Below are positions 43,699 through 52,549 of a DNA stretch of 64,000 bases, piece by piece. The first letter of the stretch is position 1. Each line of letters begins with the position of its first letter. The notes beneath the pieces were generated by a model. It was not told where the DNA came from. It was given only the letters and a program-made list of their open reading frames with translations, and made no database searches. A program made the translations under genes and the position numbers. The stretch is from UBA5078 sp033721235 (GTDB lineage Bacteria; Pseudomonadota; Gammaproteobacteria; Pseudomonadales; Pseudohongiellaceae): NCBI GenBank assembly GCA_033721235.1, contig JAWWAY010000002.1, forward strand, positions 62,001 to 126,000, read 5' to 3'.

Positions 43699-45117
43699 GT
43701 GATTGAATCCTTTGCTTTCTTTTGGCTCCTACCCCCTGTTCACATAGTGATGGCGGTAATAGCGTCATGTCATGCTCTATTGCATAACCGCGACTCAAGA
43801 GGCGCCTTTGGGTGGATTGCTGTCTGCATAATATTGCCTATTGCCGGCCCAGTAGCCTATTTGCTCTTTGGCGTTAACCGTGTCAACACGCGAGCAAAAC
43901 AGCGCTACTCCACTAAGCTCAGAAAAGACGACAAGCAAGCGCAACTCAAAAGCGGGGGCGCTAGTTTTCAACATCTCTCAATCGTGGGCGAGCGTCTTGT
44001 TGGTCAAGGCCTTAGCTCATGCGATGCCATCGCCGCTTTGGAAAACGGGGAATCAATTTACCCTCCCATGCTAGAGGCGATAGCCAATGCCAAGGAGAGC
44101 GTCTTTCTTTCCACCTATATTTTTGATAATGATCAAACAGGCAAGACATTTGTCAACGCGCTTGCGCAGGCCAAAGCACGAGGCGTCGATACTCGAGTCA
44201 TCATCGACGGCATGGGATCACTACTTAGCGTAGGACTTATCGGCAGAGCTTTAAGAAAAGCCGGTGTTAATTTTGTGCGCTTCAACCCCCTCACAGTCAT
44301 TCCTCCTGCGCTAAATATCAATATGCGTAGTCACCGCAAGCTACTCATCGTCGATAGCCGCCAAGCATTTACGGGAGGTGCCAATATTGGCGATAGGCAC
44401 AACTGCCAGCCCTCTACCCAGAAACACTGCGCTCGAGACATCCACTTCTCCTTGCAAGGCGAAATCGTAGACGAGCTGGAATGGGCGTTTCTACGTGATT
44501 GGTATTACTGTTCCAACAAACGCAATTATTCTTCTTTTAAAGGGTCAAATGCTGCCAATAGCGCGGCAGATACCTGGTGCCGGCTCGTTCTCGATGGGCC
44601 CAATAAGGACCTGGACCGGCTCAACGACCTTATTGTCGGCATTATAGGCGCAGCCAGAAGCCGTATCTGGATAATGACCCCGTATTTTCTCCCCACCTTA
44701 GACTTGGTAGGAGCATTGATTGGCGCTCATTTAAGAGGAGTTGATGTGCGCATTTTTCTGCCAGAAGAGAACAATATAAAATTAGCGCACTGGGCCTCGC
44801 GCAATGCGCTGCGCCCTCTTTTGGACAAACACATCCCCATTTATTATCAGCCTGGCCCGTTTATCCATTCAAAGCTAATGCTCATCGACTCCCAATACTC
44901 ACTGATAGGCTCCGCAAACCTAGACCCGAGAAGTCTGCGGCTGAACTACGAACTAGGCGTCGAGGTTTTTTCTGACACACTCAACGCATCACTAAGCACT
45001 TACTTTCAGCAAAGACAAGTTGAGTCGCGCCCTCTGACGCGTAAAGAGATAATGCAGCGCTCAATCATCACACGCCTTCGCGATTCCTTGGCATGGTTAT
45101 TTTCCCCCTATCTTTAG
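43699..45117 (+). CDS. cls: Cardiolipin synthase (phospholipase D family)
   Basis: 472 aa, GTG start with GGGAGA upstream. Two N-terminal helices (PLDc_N region, about 5-60) anchor it in the inner membrane. The two catalytic HKD motifs are RSHRKLLIVD (with GGANIGDR) and IHSKLMLID (with GSANLDPRS). It joins two phosphatidylglycerols to make cardiolipin. Length and motif spacing are normal for the ClsA type. It appears to be transcribed alone. Confidence 0.94.
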   Translation: MIESFAFFWLLPPVHIVMAVIASCHALLHNRDSRGAFGWIAVCIILPIAGPVAYLLFGVNRVNTRAKQRYSTKLRKDDKQAQLKSGGASFQHLSIVGERLVGQGLSSCDAIAALENGESIYPPMLEAIANAKESVFLSTYIFDNDQTGKTFVNALAQAKARGVDTRVIIDGMGSLLSVGLIGRALRKAGVNFVRFNPLTVIPPALNINMRSHRKLLIVDSRQAFTGGANIGDRHNCQPSTQKHCARDIHFSLQGEIVDELEWAFLRDWYYCSNKRNYSSFKGSNAANSAADTWCRLVLDGPNKDLDRLNDLIVGIIGAARSRIWIMTPYFLPTLDLVGALIGAHLRGVDVRIFLPEENNIKLAHWASRNALRPLLDKHIPIYYQPGPFIHSKLMLIDSQYSLIGSANLDPRSLRLNYELGVEVFSDTLNASLSTYFQQRQVESRPLTRKEIMQRSIITRLRDSLAWLFSPYL

Positions 45118-45213
45118 CTGCCATTAGCCCCTATGCTAATGCGCTTCTAATGCGTAAATTTCTCGTTTAAACTGAACCGGCTAGAAGACACATTCAAGCC
45201 ACAGGAGATAACA

Positions 45214-45651
45214 ATGAGTACCTATAACAAACTTCTCGTAGCCATTGATTTATCGAACGAATCGGACAAAATCATTCAGCGGGCCAAACGCCTAGTAGAC
45301 GGCAATGCCGATAAGATTACTTTGATTCACATAGTAGAGCCTGTGGCCGCGGCATACCCCATTGATGCCTATGCTATCGACATGACGGCTATGCAAGAGG
45401 AAGCAGTGGCAACGTCGAAGAAACGTCTAGCAGATATTGGTGCCTCATTTGGAATCAGCGAGGCCAATCAACTGGCCATCGTTGGCGCAGCAAGCACCGA
45501 GATTCGCGCACAAGCCGAGTCCTTGGGCTGCGATCTTATCGTCATAGGTAGCCATGGACGATCAGGCTGGAAACTATTGCTAGGCTCCACGGCCAACAAA
45601 GTATTACACGGTGCCAACTGCGATATATTGACAGTGCGTGTGGGGGAATAA
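45214..45651 (+). CDS. Universal stress protein, UspA family
   Basis: 145 aa cytoplasmic protein. The ATP-binding signature G-x2-G-x9-G-S is present as GSHGRSGWKLLLGS followed by the terminal CDILTVR strand. AGGAGA precedes the ATG. Its TAA is followed immediately by the GTG of the dienoyl-CoA reductase gene, so the two are co-translated, which ties this stress protein to unsaturated fatty-acid metabolism by context only. Confidence 0.93.
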   Translation: MSTYNKLLVAIDLSNESDKIIQRAKRLVDGNADKITLIHIVEPVAAAYPIDAYAIDMTAMQEEAVATSKKRLADIGASFGISEANQLAIVGAASTEIRAQAESLGCDLIVIGSHGRSGWKLLLGSTANKVLHGANCDILTVRVGE

Positions 45652-47670
45652 GTGAGCCCATACCCAACCCTTCTTGCTCCGTTAGACCTAGGCTTTACCT
45701 CATTACGAAATCGCGTCCTTATGGGGTCAATGCATACCGGCTTAGAAGATATTCCGGACAGCCACCACCGATTAGCAGACTTCTATGGTGAACGCGCAGC
45801 AGGCGGAGTAGGACTCATAGTAACGGGCGGCTTCATGCCCAACGAGTACTGTCTGCCGCCCGGAGAATTACCAGTTTACAAACAGGCCGGTGCCATACAG
45901 AAACATCGTGTGATCACCGAGGCGGTACACAAGAACGGCGGTAAAATATGCCTACAAATATTGCACACCGGACGCTACTCCCGCACTGAAAACCTTATTG
46001 CCCCATCCCCCATCCAAGCGCCAATCAATCGATTCGTTCCTGCCGAAGCCAGCCACGAGCAAATTCTGCAGCAAATTGAAGACTTCGCTCAGTTCGCCAA
46101 ATTCTGCCAAGACGCCAATTATGATGGGGTCGAAATAATGGGCTCAGAGGGCTATTTCATCAACGAGTTCATCGCCGCACGGACCAATCAGCGCAACGAC
46201 GAATGGGGAGGCAGTTTCGAGAACAGATGCCGTCTTCCGCTAGCGATTGTTAAACGCACTCGGGAGTTGCTTGGCGATAAGTTCATAATCATTTTCAGAC
46301 TCTCTATGCTGGACCTGGTAGAGGGCGGCAGTACTTTTGCTGAAACTGTAAGGCTGGGAAAAGCTCTAGAGGAAGCTGGTGTCACCATAATGAACACCGG
46401 AATAGGCTGGCACGAATCTCAAATCCCCACCATTGCCACAAAAGTGCCACGCGCTGCCTTCACATGGGTCACTTCTAAGTTCCGCCAAGAACTCTCTATT
46501 CCGGTTATCACCTCCAATCGGATCAATACCCCCGAAACGGCAGAAGAGGTTCTAGCGCGCGGCGACGCCGACATGATCTCCATGGCCCGCCCTTTTCTAG
46601 CAGACTCCCACTTCGTGAGCAAAGCACAGCAGGGGAAAAGCGAGTCGATCAATACCTGTATTGGCTGTAATCAGGCCTGCTTAGATCACATATTCAACGG
46701 TCAATTAACAAGCTGTCTAGTAAACCCAAGAGCCTGTCACGAAAGCGAATTACGCATTAGCCCTGCCAAGGTACCCAAAGCAATCGCCATAGTGGGTGCG
46801 GGTCCGGCAGGCCTCGCATTCGCCGTCACCGCCGCACAACGCGGCCATCGGGTCACCCTTTTTGAAGCATCTGACAGCATTGGCGGTCAATTCAAACTGG
46901 CACGCAATATTCCAGGCAAGGAAGAATTCAACGAAACCCTGCGCTACTTCAGCAATCAACTGACAGAACATGGTGTCACCGTGAAGCTTGAACAGCGGAT
47001 AAGCGCCGAAGAGTTAAATGCAAGCGATTTTGATGAGGTGATTATTGCCACCGGCATTAAGCCTCGCACTCCCGATATTCCAGGTATCGAGCTTCCCCAC
47101 GTTCACTCTTATGTGGATGTAGTGGCAGGCAGAGTCACAGTAGGCAAGAGAGTTGCCATTGTCGGTGCGGGCGGCATTGGTTTCGATGTAGCAGAACTGC
47201 TCAGTCACGGCGATGAGAGCCCCAGTCAGGACATCCCGCTATTCATGCGCGAATGGGGTGTAGACATGAGCTTGCAAGCCCGCGGTGGCATTGAGGAGAT
47301 CGAAGCACATACGTCCCCTTCTCCGAGAGAGATTACACTTCTCCAGCGTAAGAGCACTAAGCCTGGGGCTGGCTTGGGTAAAACCACTGGCTGGATTCAT
47401 CGGCTAGGCTTAATGAAAAAACAGGTCAAGATGCTCAATTCGTGTCAGTACGAGCGCATAGACCATGAAGGCTTTCACCTACTCGTCAATAATGAGCCCA
47501 AAACCCTCGAAGTGGACGATATTGTAATCTGTGCCGGGCAAGAGCCTCTGCGCGAACTATGCGAGGGCCTAAGCAAGCCTTTTCATTTGGTAGGGGGCGC
47601 CGATGTGGCCAGCGAGCTAGATGCCAAACGCGCCATTGATCAAGCAACTCGCTTAGCGATTAAGCTTTAA
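45652..47670 (+). CDS. fadH: 2,4-dienoyl-CoA reductase (NADPH), FadH type
   Basis: 672 aa, GTG start directly after the previous stop. Reduces 2,4-dienoyl-CoA during breakdown of unsaturated fatty acids. The N-terminal FMN barrel (about 1-330) has SEGYFINEF with the active-site Tyr and GIGWHESQIPT with the His. The [4Fe-4S] motif is CIGCNQACLDH with later Cys in TSCLVNPRAC. Then come the FAD site IVGAGPAGLAFAVTAA and the NADPH site IVGAGGIGFDVAELL. Length and domain order match E. coli FadH. Confidence 0.95.
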   Translation: MSPYPTLLAPLDLGFTSLRNRVLMGSMHTGLEDIPDSHHRLADFYGERAAGGVGLIVTGGFMPNEYCLPPGELPVYKQAGAIQKHRVITEAVHKNGGKICLQILHTGRYSRTENLIAPSPIQAPINRFVPAEASHEQILQQIEDFAQFAKFCQDANYDGVEIMGSEGYFINEFIAARTNQRNDEWGGSFENRCRLPLAIVKRTRELLGDKFIIIFRLSMLDLVEGGSTFAETVRLGKALEEAGVTIMNTGIGWHESQIPTIATKVPRAAFTWVTSKFRQELSIPVITSNRINTPETAEEVLARGDADMISMARPFLADSHFVSKAQQGKSESINTCIGCNQACLDHIFNGQLTSCLVNPRACHESELRISPAKVPKAIAIVGAGPAGLAFAVTAAQRGHRVTLFEASDSIGGQFKLARNIPGKEEFNETLRYFSNQLTEHGVTVKLEQRISAEELNASDFDEVIIATGIKPRTPDIPGIELPHVHSYVDVVAGRVTVGKRVAIVGAGGIGFDVAELLSHGDESPSQDIPLFMREWGVDMSLQARGGIEEIEAHTSPSPREITLLQRKSTKPGAGLGKTTGWIHRLGLMKKQVKMLNSCQYERIDHEGFHLLVNNEPKTLEVDDIVICAGQEPLRELCEGLSKPFHLVGGADVASELDAKRAIDQATRLAIKL

Positions 47671-47726
47671 GCGCCATGCTCAAGCCAGAGCGTTGAATCG
47701 CAATGGCTTAAGCTAGGGCCTATTAG

Positions 47727-48563
47727 CTAGTTTAATAAATGCTTATTAAACCATTGGATTCTATTGGCACCTGCCCTAACGGCATCCTCAGCTCTGAAGC
47801 CATGGCCACCGCCTTCGATAGTAATGAACTCAGACTCTACGCCTTTAGTTTGTAACTCGGCGTATATTCTCTGACTATGACTAATCGGCACCAAGGTATC
47901 GGCATCACCATGAATAAGCAGCACTGGTGGCTCTTGCTGATCCACTAAAAGCAGTGGTGATATGCCTGCGGCTAACTCATTGGGAAAATCCAAAGCTGGA
48001 AAGCGCTCTGAAGGCCCTGTCCAAGCGCGCAGGTCAACTGGTGGGAAATACGCCACAACAACCGCAATTTCATTATCGGTTTTTAACACTGGATCTTCGG
48101 CAGTAGGATCACCCCCATCGGAGTTGAGCCCCAGCATTAGCGACAGATGGCCACCGGCGCTGCCGCCTGTTACGCCGAGACGATCCGCATCGACACCATA
48201 ATTGCTGGCATTAAGTTTGATATGACGTACCGCTCGGCTCACATCGGCGTAGGCCTCTGGAACAGTGTAACGAGGGGCACTTCCGTGGTGAACGGCAAAC
48301 ACCGTATAGCCTGCCTCGATAAAGTCACTAAAGCGCTCTGCGCGTGTCTGCGGCTCTACCCAGCGCGAAAACCAACCCCCGCTAACCATATAGATAATTG
48401 CCGCGCCGTTCTTATTCTGTTCAGGCTCGAACATATCGTAAAACAGCGCCATACCATCTTTGTGTCCATACACAATGTCCGATGTAATCTTTACTTGTGC
48501 ATAACTGAGGGTAGGCACGAGGCCAATAAGAGCAAGCAGCCCTATCAATTTCAGTTTAATCAT
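47727..48563 (-). CDS. Secreted alpha/beta hydrolase (esterase/lipase)
   Basis: 278 aa. A signal peptide (LIGLLALIGLVPTLSYA) precedes the hydrolase core. The nucleophile elbow is VTGGSAGGHLSLM; the acid is in LIHGDADTLVP and the His in GGGHGF. The region MVSGGWFSRWVEP may be the oxyanion loop. It resembles BD-FAE/PnbA-like carboxylesterases that act on acylated sugars or simple esters. Its terminal part is intact. It follows the spermidine-synthase-like gene in the same direction. Confidence 0.88.
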   Translation of the reverse strand: MIKLKLIGLLALIGLVPTLSYAQVKITSDIVYGHKDGMALFYDMFEPEQNKNGAAIIYMVSGGWFSRWVEPQTRAERFSDFIEAGYTVFAVHHGSAPRYTVPEAYADVSRAVRHIKLNASNYGVDADRLGVTGGSAGGHLSLMLGLNSDGGDPTAEDPVLKTDNEIAVVVAYFPPVDLRAWTGPSERFPALDFPNELAAGISPLLLVDQQEPPVLLIHGDADTLVPISHSQRIYAELQTKGVESEFITIEGGGHGFRAEDAVRAGANRIQWFNKHLLN

Positions 48564-48608
48564 GGCGTCACCTTTTGCGTCTTCTTGCTTATTATTTTTT
48601 CCAGCGAA

Positions 48609-49526
48609 TTAGTTTAGCAAGTTGGCAGGTGAAAACTGATCTGTCAGTACTCGTTTGGACGTGTCCCAATCGCTGCGTGTCGTTAAACTCATGGGAAATT
48701 GTTGAATGTCGACACCATAGGGTTTCAGATTGTCAGCCAAGGAATCAGAGACCCGTTTTAGAGCGCTTGACGCGGGCAGTTCTTGCAAGGTCGCTATGAT
48801 GACTCTGTTGCCCGTTCCTGGCAGCTTGAAATTGAAAAACTCACCAAACACCGCCTTGTATGTCTCTGACTCGTGGGCATAAAGATTACTCGTCGTGAAA
48901 GTATTGGCGACCAGAACCGCATCGGGGGTCATAATGGCTTTGACTTCTTCGAGAAACTCTTGGGTAAGCATATGCTCTGGAATGTACTCACCAGTAAAGG
49001 CATCCAGCATAATAAAATCGTACTTTTTGCCTTGAATGCCTGCGCGTTTAATAAACACCCGACCATCCACTACATCCACACGCATTTTGTCGCTCTCAAC
49101 AAAATTGAAATAATCCCGCGCGACATTAACTACTGCCTGATCGATCTCCAGCACATCAATTTGGGCCTCTGGGTACAGCTCATTGAGAGCCTTAGGCACA
49201 GTGCCACCGCCGAGCCCAACAATCAGAATATTCTTAGGGTCTGGATTCAATAATAGCCCGGCCATGCTCATGCGCGTGTAGTGAAAGAGCATTTCTTTCT
49301 CATCACGCGTATTGATACAGGTTTGATTACGTTCACCGCGTGGCGCATCAAACATTAAGCAGCGCCTATCACCCGTTTCATTCACAAAGATATTGCGATA
49401 CAAGGAGCGCTCTTCATGGATGGTCTCGGCCTCTACCAAGAGGCTTACAGAGACGAAAAGAAATAGCGCAGCTAAGCTCTGTAGTAGCTTGAACGGTTTT
49501 GGATTGGTGATACGCAAGTTCTCCAT
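48609..49526 (-). CDS. Spermidine-synthase-like protein with N-terminal membrane segment
   Basis: 305 aa. Residues about 14-32 are a hydrophobic helix resembling a signal peptide (SLAALFLFVSVSLLVEA). The rest has the SpeE fold: ILIVGLGGGTVPKALNELYP, DVLEIDQAVVNVARDYF and FIMLDAFTGEYIPEHMLT, where a true spermidine synthase would have the Asp of the GGGDGG loop; this is GGGTVP. It is likely not a polyamine synthase. The membrane protein encoded 15 bases upstream is the usual fusion partner. GAGG precedes the ATG. Confidence 0.85.
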   Translation of the reverse strand: MENLRITNPKPFKLLQSLAALFLFVSVSLLVEAETIHEERSLYRNIFVNETGDRRCLMFDAPRGERNQTCINTRDEKEMLFHYTRMSMAGLLLNPDPKNILIVGLGGGTVPKALNELYPEAQIDVLEIDQAVVNVARDYFNFVESDKMRVDVVDGRVFIKRAGIQGKKYDFIMLDAFTGEYIPEHMLTQEFLEEVKAIMTPDAVLVANTFTTSNLYAHESETYKAVFGEFFNFKLPGTGNRVIIATLQELPASSALKRVSDSLADNLKPYGVDIQQFPMSLTTRSDWDTSKRVLTDQFSPANLLN

Positions 49527-49541
49527 AAGATACCTCGTTGC

Positions 49542-50174
49542 CTAGTTTTTACGCTCGGCGATAGAGTGGGCAATAAGAATGCATGCTCCACAGGCAATCA
49601 TGCCAAACACTAAGCCCCACATAATTTGGTTAATCTCGAACCACAGCACGAAATAGAAAGACGTCATAAGCGTGCCCAATGCGCTTCCCAGCGTTGATAC
49701 GAAATACAATAGACCGGCCATTCGGCCACTATGTTCACGCGAACTCACCAATAATCTAATGGAATACGGCGACACCATACCCATCAAGCAAATTGGTAGA
49801 AAATACAATAAGATAGCACTAATAAGGGAGCCGTAGCGCGGGTCCTCAATACTCATGAACACCTGGGTCATCGTCCACTCTGAAAAGAAGATAATGGGCA
49901 GAGACAGTATGGCAGCAGCAAAGAAAAATACGGAGAACACCTTGGCGCTAGGGTGGCCTGAGGAGAGGCGACCTCCCCACAGATAACCAAGGGATAGGGA
50001 GAGCATAAAAATAGTAATGATGCTGCCCCAAACATAGACGCTAGTACCAAAGTAAGGCGCTAAAACGCGCCCACCCAGCAGCTCTATGCCCATAATGGCA
50101 AAGCCGTTAATGAACACGGCGATGATGATGATATTTCTAAATAAAGTAGACCCAAGGGTTGATGAAGCTGTCAT
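49542..50174 (-). CDS. Membrane protein related to the transporter half of MFS/spermidine-synthase fusions
   Basis: 210 aa with about six hydrophobic helices. The N-terminus GFAIMGIELLGGRVLAPYFGTSVYVWGSIITIFMLSLSLGYLWGGRLS is the well-conserved start of the fused proteins known as MFS/spermidine synthase. Here the soluble half is a separate gene on the same transcript. The chain ends in AERKN without any sign of truncation. Transported molecule or role unknown. Confidence 0.85.
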   Translation of the reverse strand: MTASSTLGSTLFRNIIIIAVFINGFAIMGIELLGGRVLAPYFGTSVYVWGSIITIFMLSLSLGYLWGGRLSSGHPSAKVFSVFFFAAAILSLPIIFFSEWTMTQVFMSIEDPRYGSLISAILLYFLPICLMGMVSPYSIRLLVSSREHSGRMAGLLYFVSTLGSALGTLMTSFYFVLWFEINQIMWGLVFGMIACGACILIAHSIAERKN

Positions 50175-50201
50175 TATTCTTCTTTCGCTAGTGAGTTAGA
50201 G

Positions 50202-50624
50202 CTAGCGAGGATACAGTATCATCTGGGTACAGCGAAACATTGCAATGGTTTTTCCTGACTCTTGAGCTTTGACAACGGCGTCCCAGACTTGGGTGGTACG
50301 CCCTCCATGACTAAGTTCCGCCTCACAGACAACGCTACCCTCACGGGCGGTACCTAAGAAGTTCGACTTCAACTCAATGGTCGTAAAGCTCTGCGCCCCC
50401 TCTGGCAGGCTAGCCACGCACCCATAGCCAGCGGCCGTATCTGCCAGAGTCACGACACTACCCGCATGGAGATATCCATTCGGTGCGAGATGATGCTGCT
50501 CGACCTTCATGGTGGCGCTAATGCTACCAGGCTGCACATCGGTAATGACTATTCCCATATGGCTTGGCAGATAAACCTTATCGAAGTCGTTGAAGTGCTC
50601 GGGTCCTATGCTAGCTTTGCTCAT
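50202..50624 (-). CDS. Hotdog-fold thioesterase (PaaI family)
   Basis: 140 aa, single hotdog domain. HHLAPNGYLHAGSVVTLADTAAGYG contains the conserved HAG and downstream acidic residue of PaaI/4HBT thioesterases. Such enzymes release free acids from CoA esters, often phenylacetyl or other aryl CoA. It precedes the membrane protein gene by 27 bases and follows the APH-type kinase gene by 125 bases. Confidence 0.9.
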   Translation of the reverse strand: MSKASIGPEHFNDFDKVYLPSHMGIVITDVQPGSISATMKVEQHHLAPNGYLHAGSVVTLADTAAGYGCVASLPEGAQSFTTIELKSNFLGTAREGSVVCEAELSHGGRTTQVWDAVVKAQESGKTIAMFRCTQMILYPR

Positions 50625-50749
50625 GAATTGCTCCTAGAAAAGCCTCTTAAGCCTTGGAATGAGGCTTGATGCTAAGAGTAGAGGAAATTAGAAGAAACAT
50701 AAGGTCGACCGCTCGGCAGCAAGCAGCGCGGCCGACCCTATGAATCATT

Positions 50750-51826
50750 TTAGAGGTCTGACTGACCGATAACTCTATCGCACATCGTTTTCAAGATATT
50801 GACCTTCTTGATCATTCTCGCAAAACGCTGGTCTTGAGTTAGGCCTTTATAATATCGATAGTAAATTTGCTGACCGATCACGGCTAGCCGGAACATGCCA
50901 AAGCAGAAGTAAAAATCGAATTTATCCACTTCAAGCCCAGTCTGCTCGCTAAAACGCGCGACAATCTCTGCACGAGTTGGCGCACCAGGGGCATCACTAG
51001 GCATCGCTCTATATTGGCGGTACTCATCAGGATCACTCTCTTCGACCCAATAGCCTAGAGTACAGCCCAAATCCATCAGCGGGTCACCCACTGTAGCCAT
51101 TTCCCAGTCCAACACGCCTACAATTTTTGCAGAGTCATCTGGGGACCAGATGACATTATCCATTTTATAGTCATTATGAATAATTCTAGCAAGACCGCTA
51201 TCGGCGGGCATTTTATCTTCCAGCCAACTCATGATGGCATCGAAATTCGGCGCATCGGGCGTCATCGCATCTCGGTAGCGCCTGTTCCACCCTTCGACCT
51301 GACGTCGAACATACCCCTCCGGACGACCAAAATTCTCGAGACCCGCCTCTTTAAGATCGACCGAATGCAGCTCCCCCAGCACATCAAAAAGGGTAAAGAA
51401 CTGCTCGCGCACCTGCGCTGGACTTAGGTTCATGCCTTCGGGATAGCTCTTACGAATGACAACTCCTTCAATGCATGACATCAAGTAGAAATCACATCCG
51501 AGTAAGGAGTGGTCTTTGCAAAAGTGTTTCGGACTCGGCGCATAAGGAAACACATTCTCTAAAGCGCTCAGCATTGTATATTCGCGCCCCATATCATGGG
51601 CGGATTTAACTTTACTGCCAAAAGGAGGACGTCTAAGCACCCAGCGATCATCTCCTGAGCTCAATAAATAAGTCAGGTTTGAAAAGCCGCCCGGAAACTG
51701 AGTGATCTGCAAATCACTCAACGGTAGTCCTAATATGGGAGACAAGTAATCTCTCAGTAGATTAACGTCTAACTCTTCGCCGGCTCTTACTTCGCCTGCT
51801 TTATCAAGTAATGCTTCATCCTTCAC
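50750..51826 (-). CDS. APH-family phosphotransferase (ACAD10/11-like)
   Basis: 358 aa, GTG start. The kinase-like core has VLRRPP with a Lys nearby, the catalytic IIHNDYKMDNVIW (Brenner motif HxDxxxxN) and GVLDWEMATVGDPLMDLG. In animals this fold is joined to acyl-CoA dehydrogenase (ACAD10/11), where it phosphorylates 4-hydroxy fatty acyl-CoA. Here it is a separate gene in one transcript with two acyl-CoA dehydrogenases and a phosphatase-like gene, so a role in hydroxy-acyl-CoA phosphorylation or clearing is a fair inference. Confidence 0.9.
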   Translation of the reverse strand: MKDEALLDKAGEVRAGEELDVNLLRDYLSPILGLPLSDLQITQFPGGFSNLTYLLSSGDDRWVLRRPPFGSKVKSAHDMGREYTMLSALENVFPYAPSPKHFCKDHSLLGCDFYLMSCIEGVVIRKSYPEGMNLSPAQVREQFFTLFDVLGELHSVDLKEAGLENFGRPEGYVRRQVEGWNRRYRDAMTPDAPNFDAIMSWLEDKMPADSGLARIIHNDYKMDNVIWSPDDSAKIVGVLDWEMATVGDPLMDLGCTLGYWVEESDPDEYRQYRAMPSDAPGAPTRAEIVARFSEQTGLEVDKFDFYFCFGMFRLAVIGQQIYYRYYKGLTQDQRFARMIKKVNILKTMCDRVIGQSDL

Positions 51827-51844
51827 CGCGTGTATTTCCTCACG

Positions 51845-52546
51845 TTATCGATAAGTAATCATGTCTCGAAGCTCTGGAGCCTCCAAGTGGGATAGGCCAT
51901 TGAACAATGTCAAAGAAATGCGTCCCCCTCCATATCGCAGCTTCGTAACTGAACTATTGTTAACCATCCAGTTTGCCGCAATGGCTTGTTCGTCCGGCAG
52001 GTCCAGCACGCGTTGCAAAGCCAGCGCAATCACCCCACCTGATGTCGAAACAAGAACTCTGCTCCCCCCCGTATGCTTACGCATTAAGTCATCTATTACA
52101 CCATGCACCCGACGCTGGAAGTCAATCCATGCTTCAAAGGCTGTATCGTGCTGCGCTGGTTCTAGTTCCCCTCTAATCCAACGCGAAGTTGTCTCCTCAA
52201 AGACTAACTGGAACTTCTTCCTATCTTGAATAGGAAGACTGACAGGATCATCTTTTGGATGATGATCACGTAGGTAGATGTCGATAAGAGGAGAACCATC
52301 GTATTCATTTAGCCCTGGCAGAACGCCAACACTAGTTTGCTCTTGCTTCAGCAATGGTAGTAGTTCGTTTGCCGTTTCGCGCTGACGCAGAAGCTCTCCA
52401 CTGTACAGGTGATCGAAACGCTCACCATTGGCTTCCCAGTAACGCGCCAATTGACGAACTTGCTCAACCCCTAAGGGGCTGAGCTTATCGTAGGATTCGG
52501 CGCCAAAGGACGCCTGCCCATGACGGACAAAAATTAACTCACTCAC
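51845..52546 (-). CDS. Histidine phosphatase-superfamily protein
   Basis: 233 aa, GTG start. The catalytic motif is FVRHGQASFGAESYDKLSPLG, where the His is the phospho-acceptor; a second conserved region is VLVSTSGGVIALAL. The second active-site His, usually in a SHGG or THGG motif, is replaced by Ser-Thr-Ser-Gly (STSGG), so activity may be low or altered. The gene is three bases from the acyl-CoA dehydrogenase gene upstream and 18 from the kinase gene downstream. Confidence 0.88.
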   Translation of the reverse strand: MSELIFVRHGQASFGAESYDKLSPLGVEQVRQLARYWEANGERFDHLYSGELLRQRETANELLPLLKQEQTSVGVLPGLNEYDGSPLIDIYLRDHHPKDDPVSLPIQDRKKFQLVFEETTSRWIRGELEPAQHDTAFEAWIDFQRRVHGVIDDLMRKHTGGSRVLVSTSGGVIALALQRVLDLPDEQAIAANWMVNNSSVTKLRYGGGRISLTLFNGLSHLEAPELRDMITYR

Positions 52547-52549
52547 CGC

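Noticed and set aside
48609..50174. The transporter and spermidine-synthase-like genes as one gene broken by a frameshift
   Set aside because: Each has its own ribosome site, start and normal end, and the second begins with its own hydrophobic helix; no single-base change would join them sensibly.
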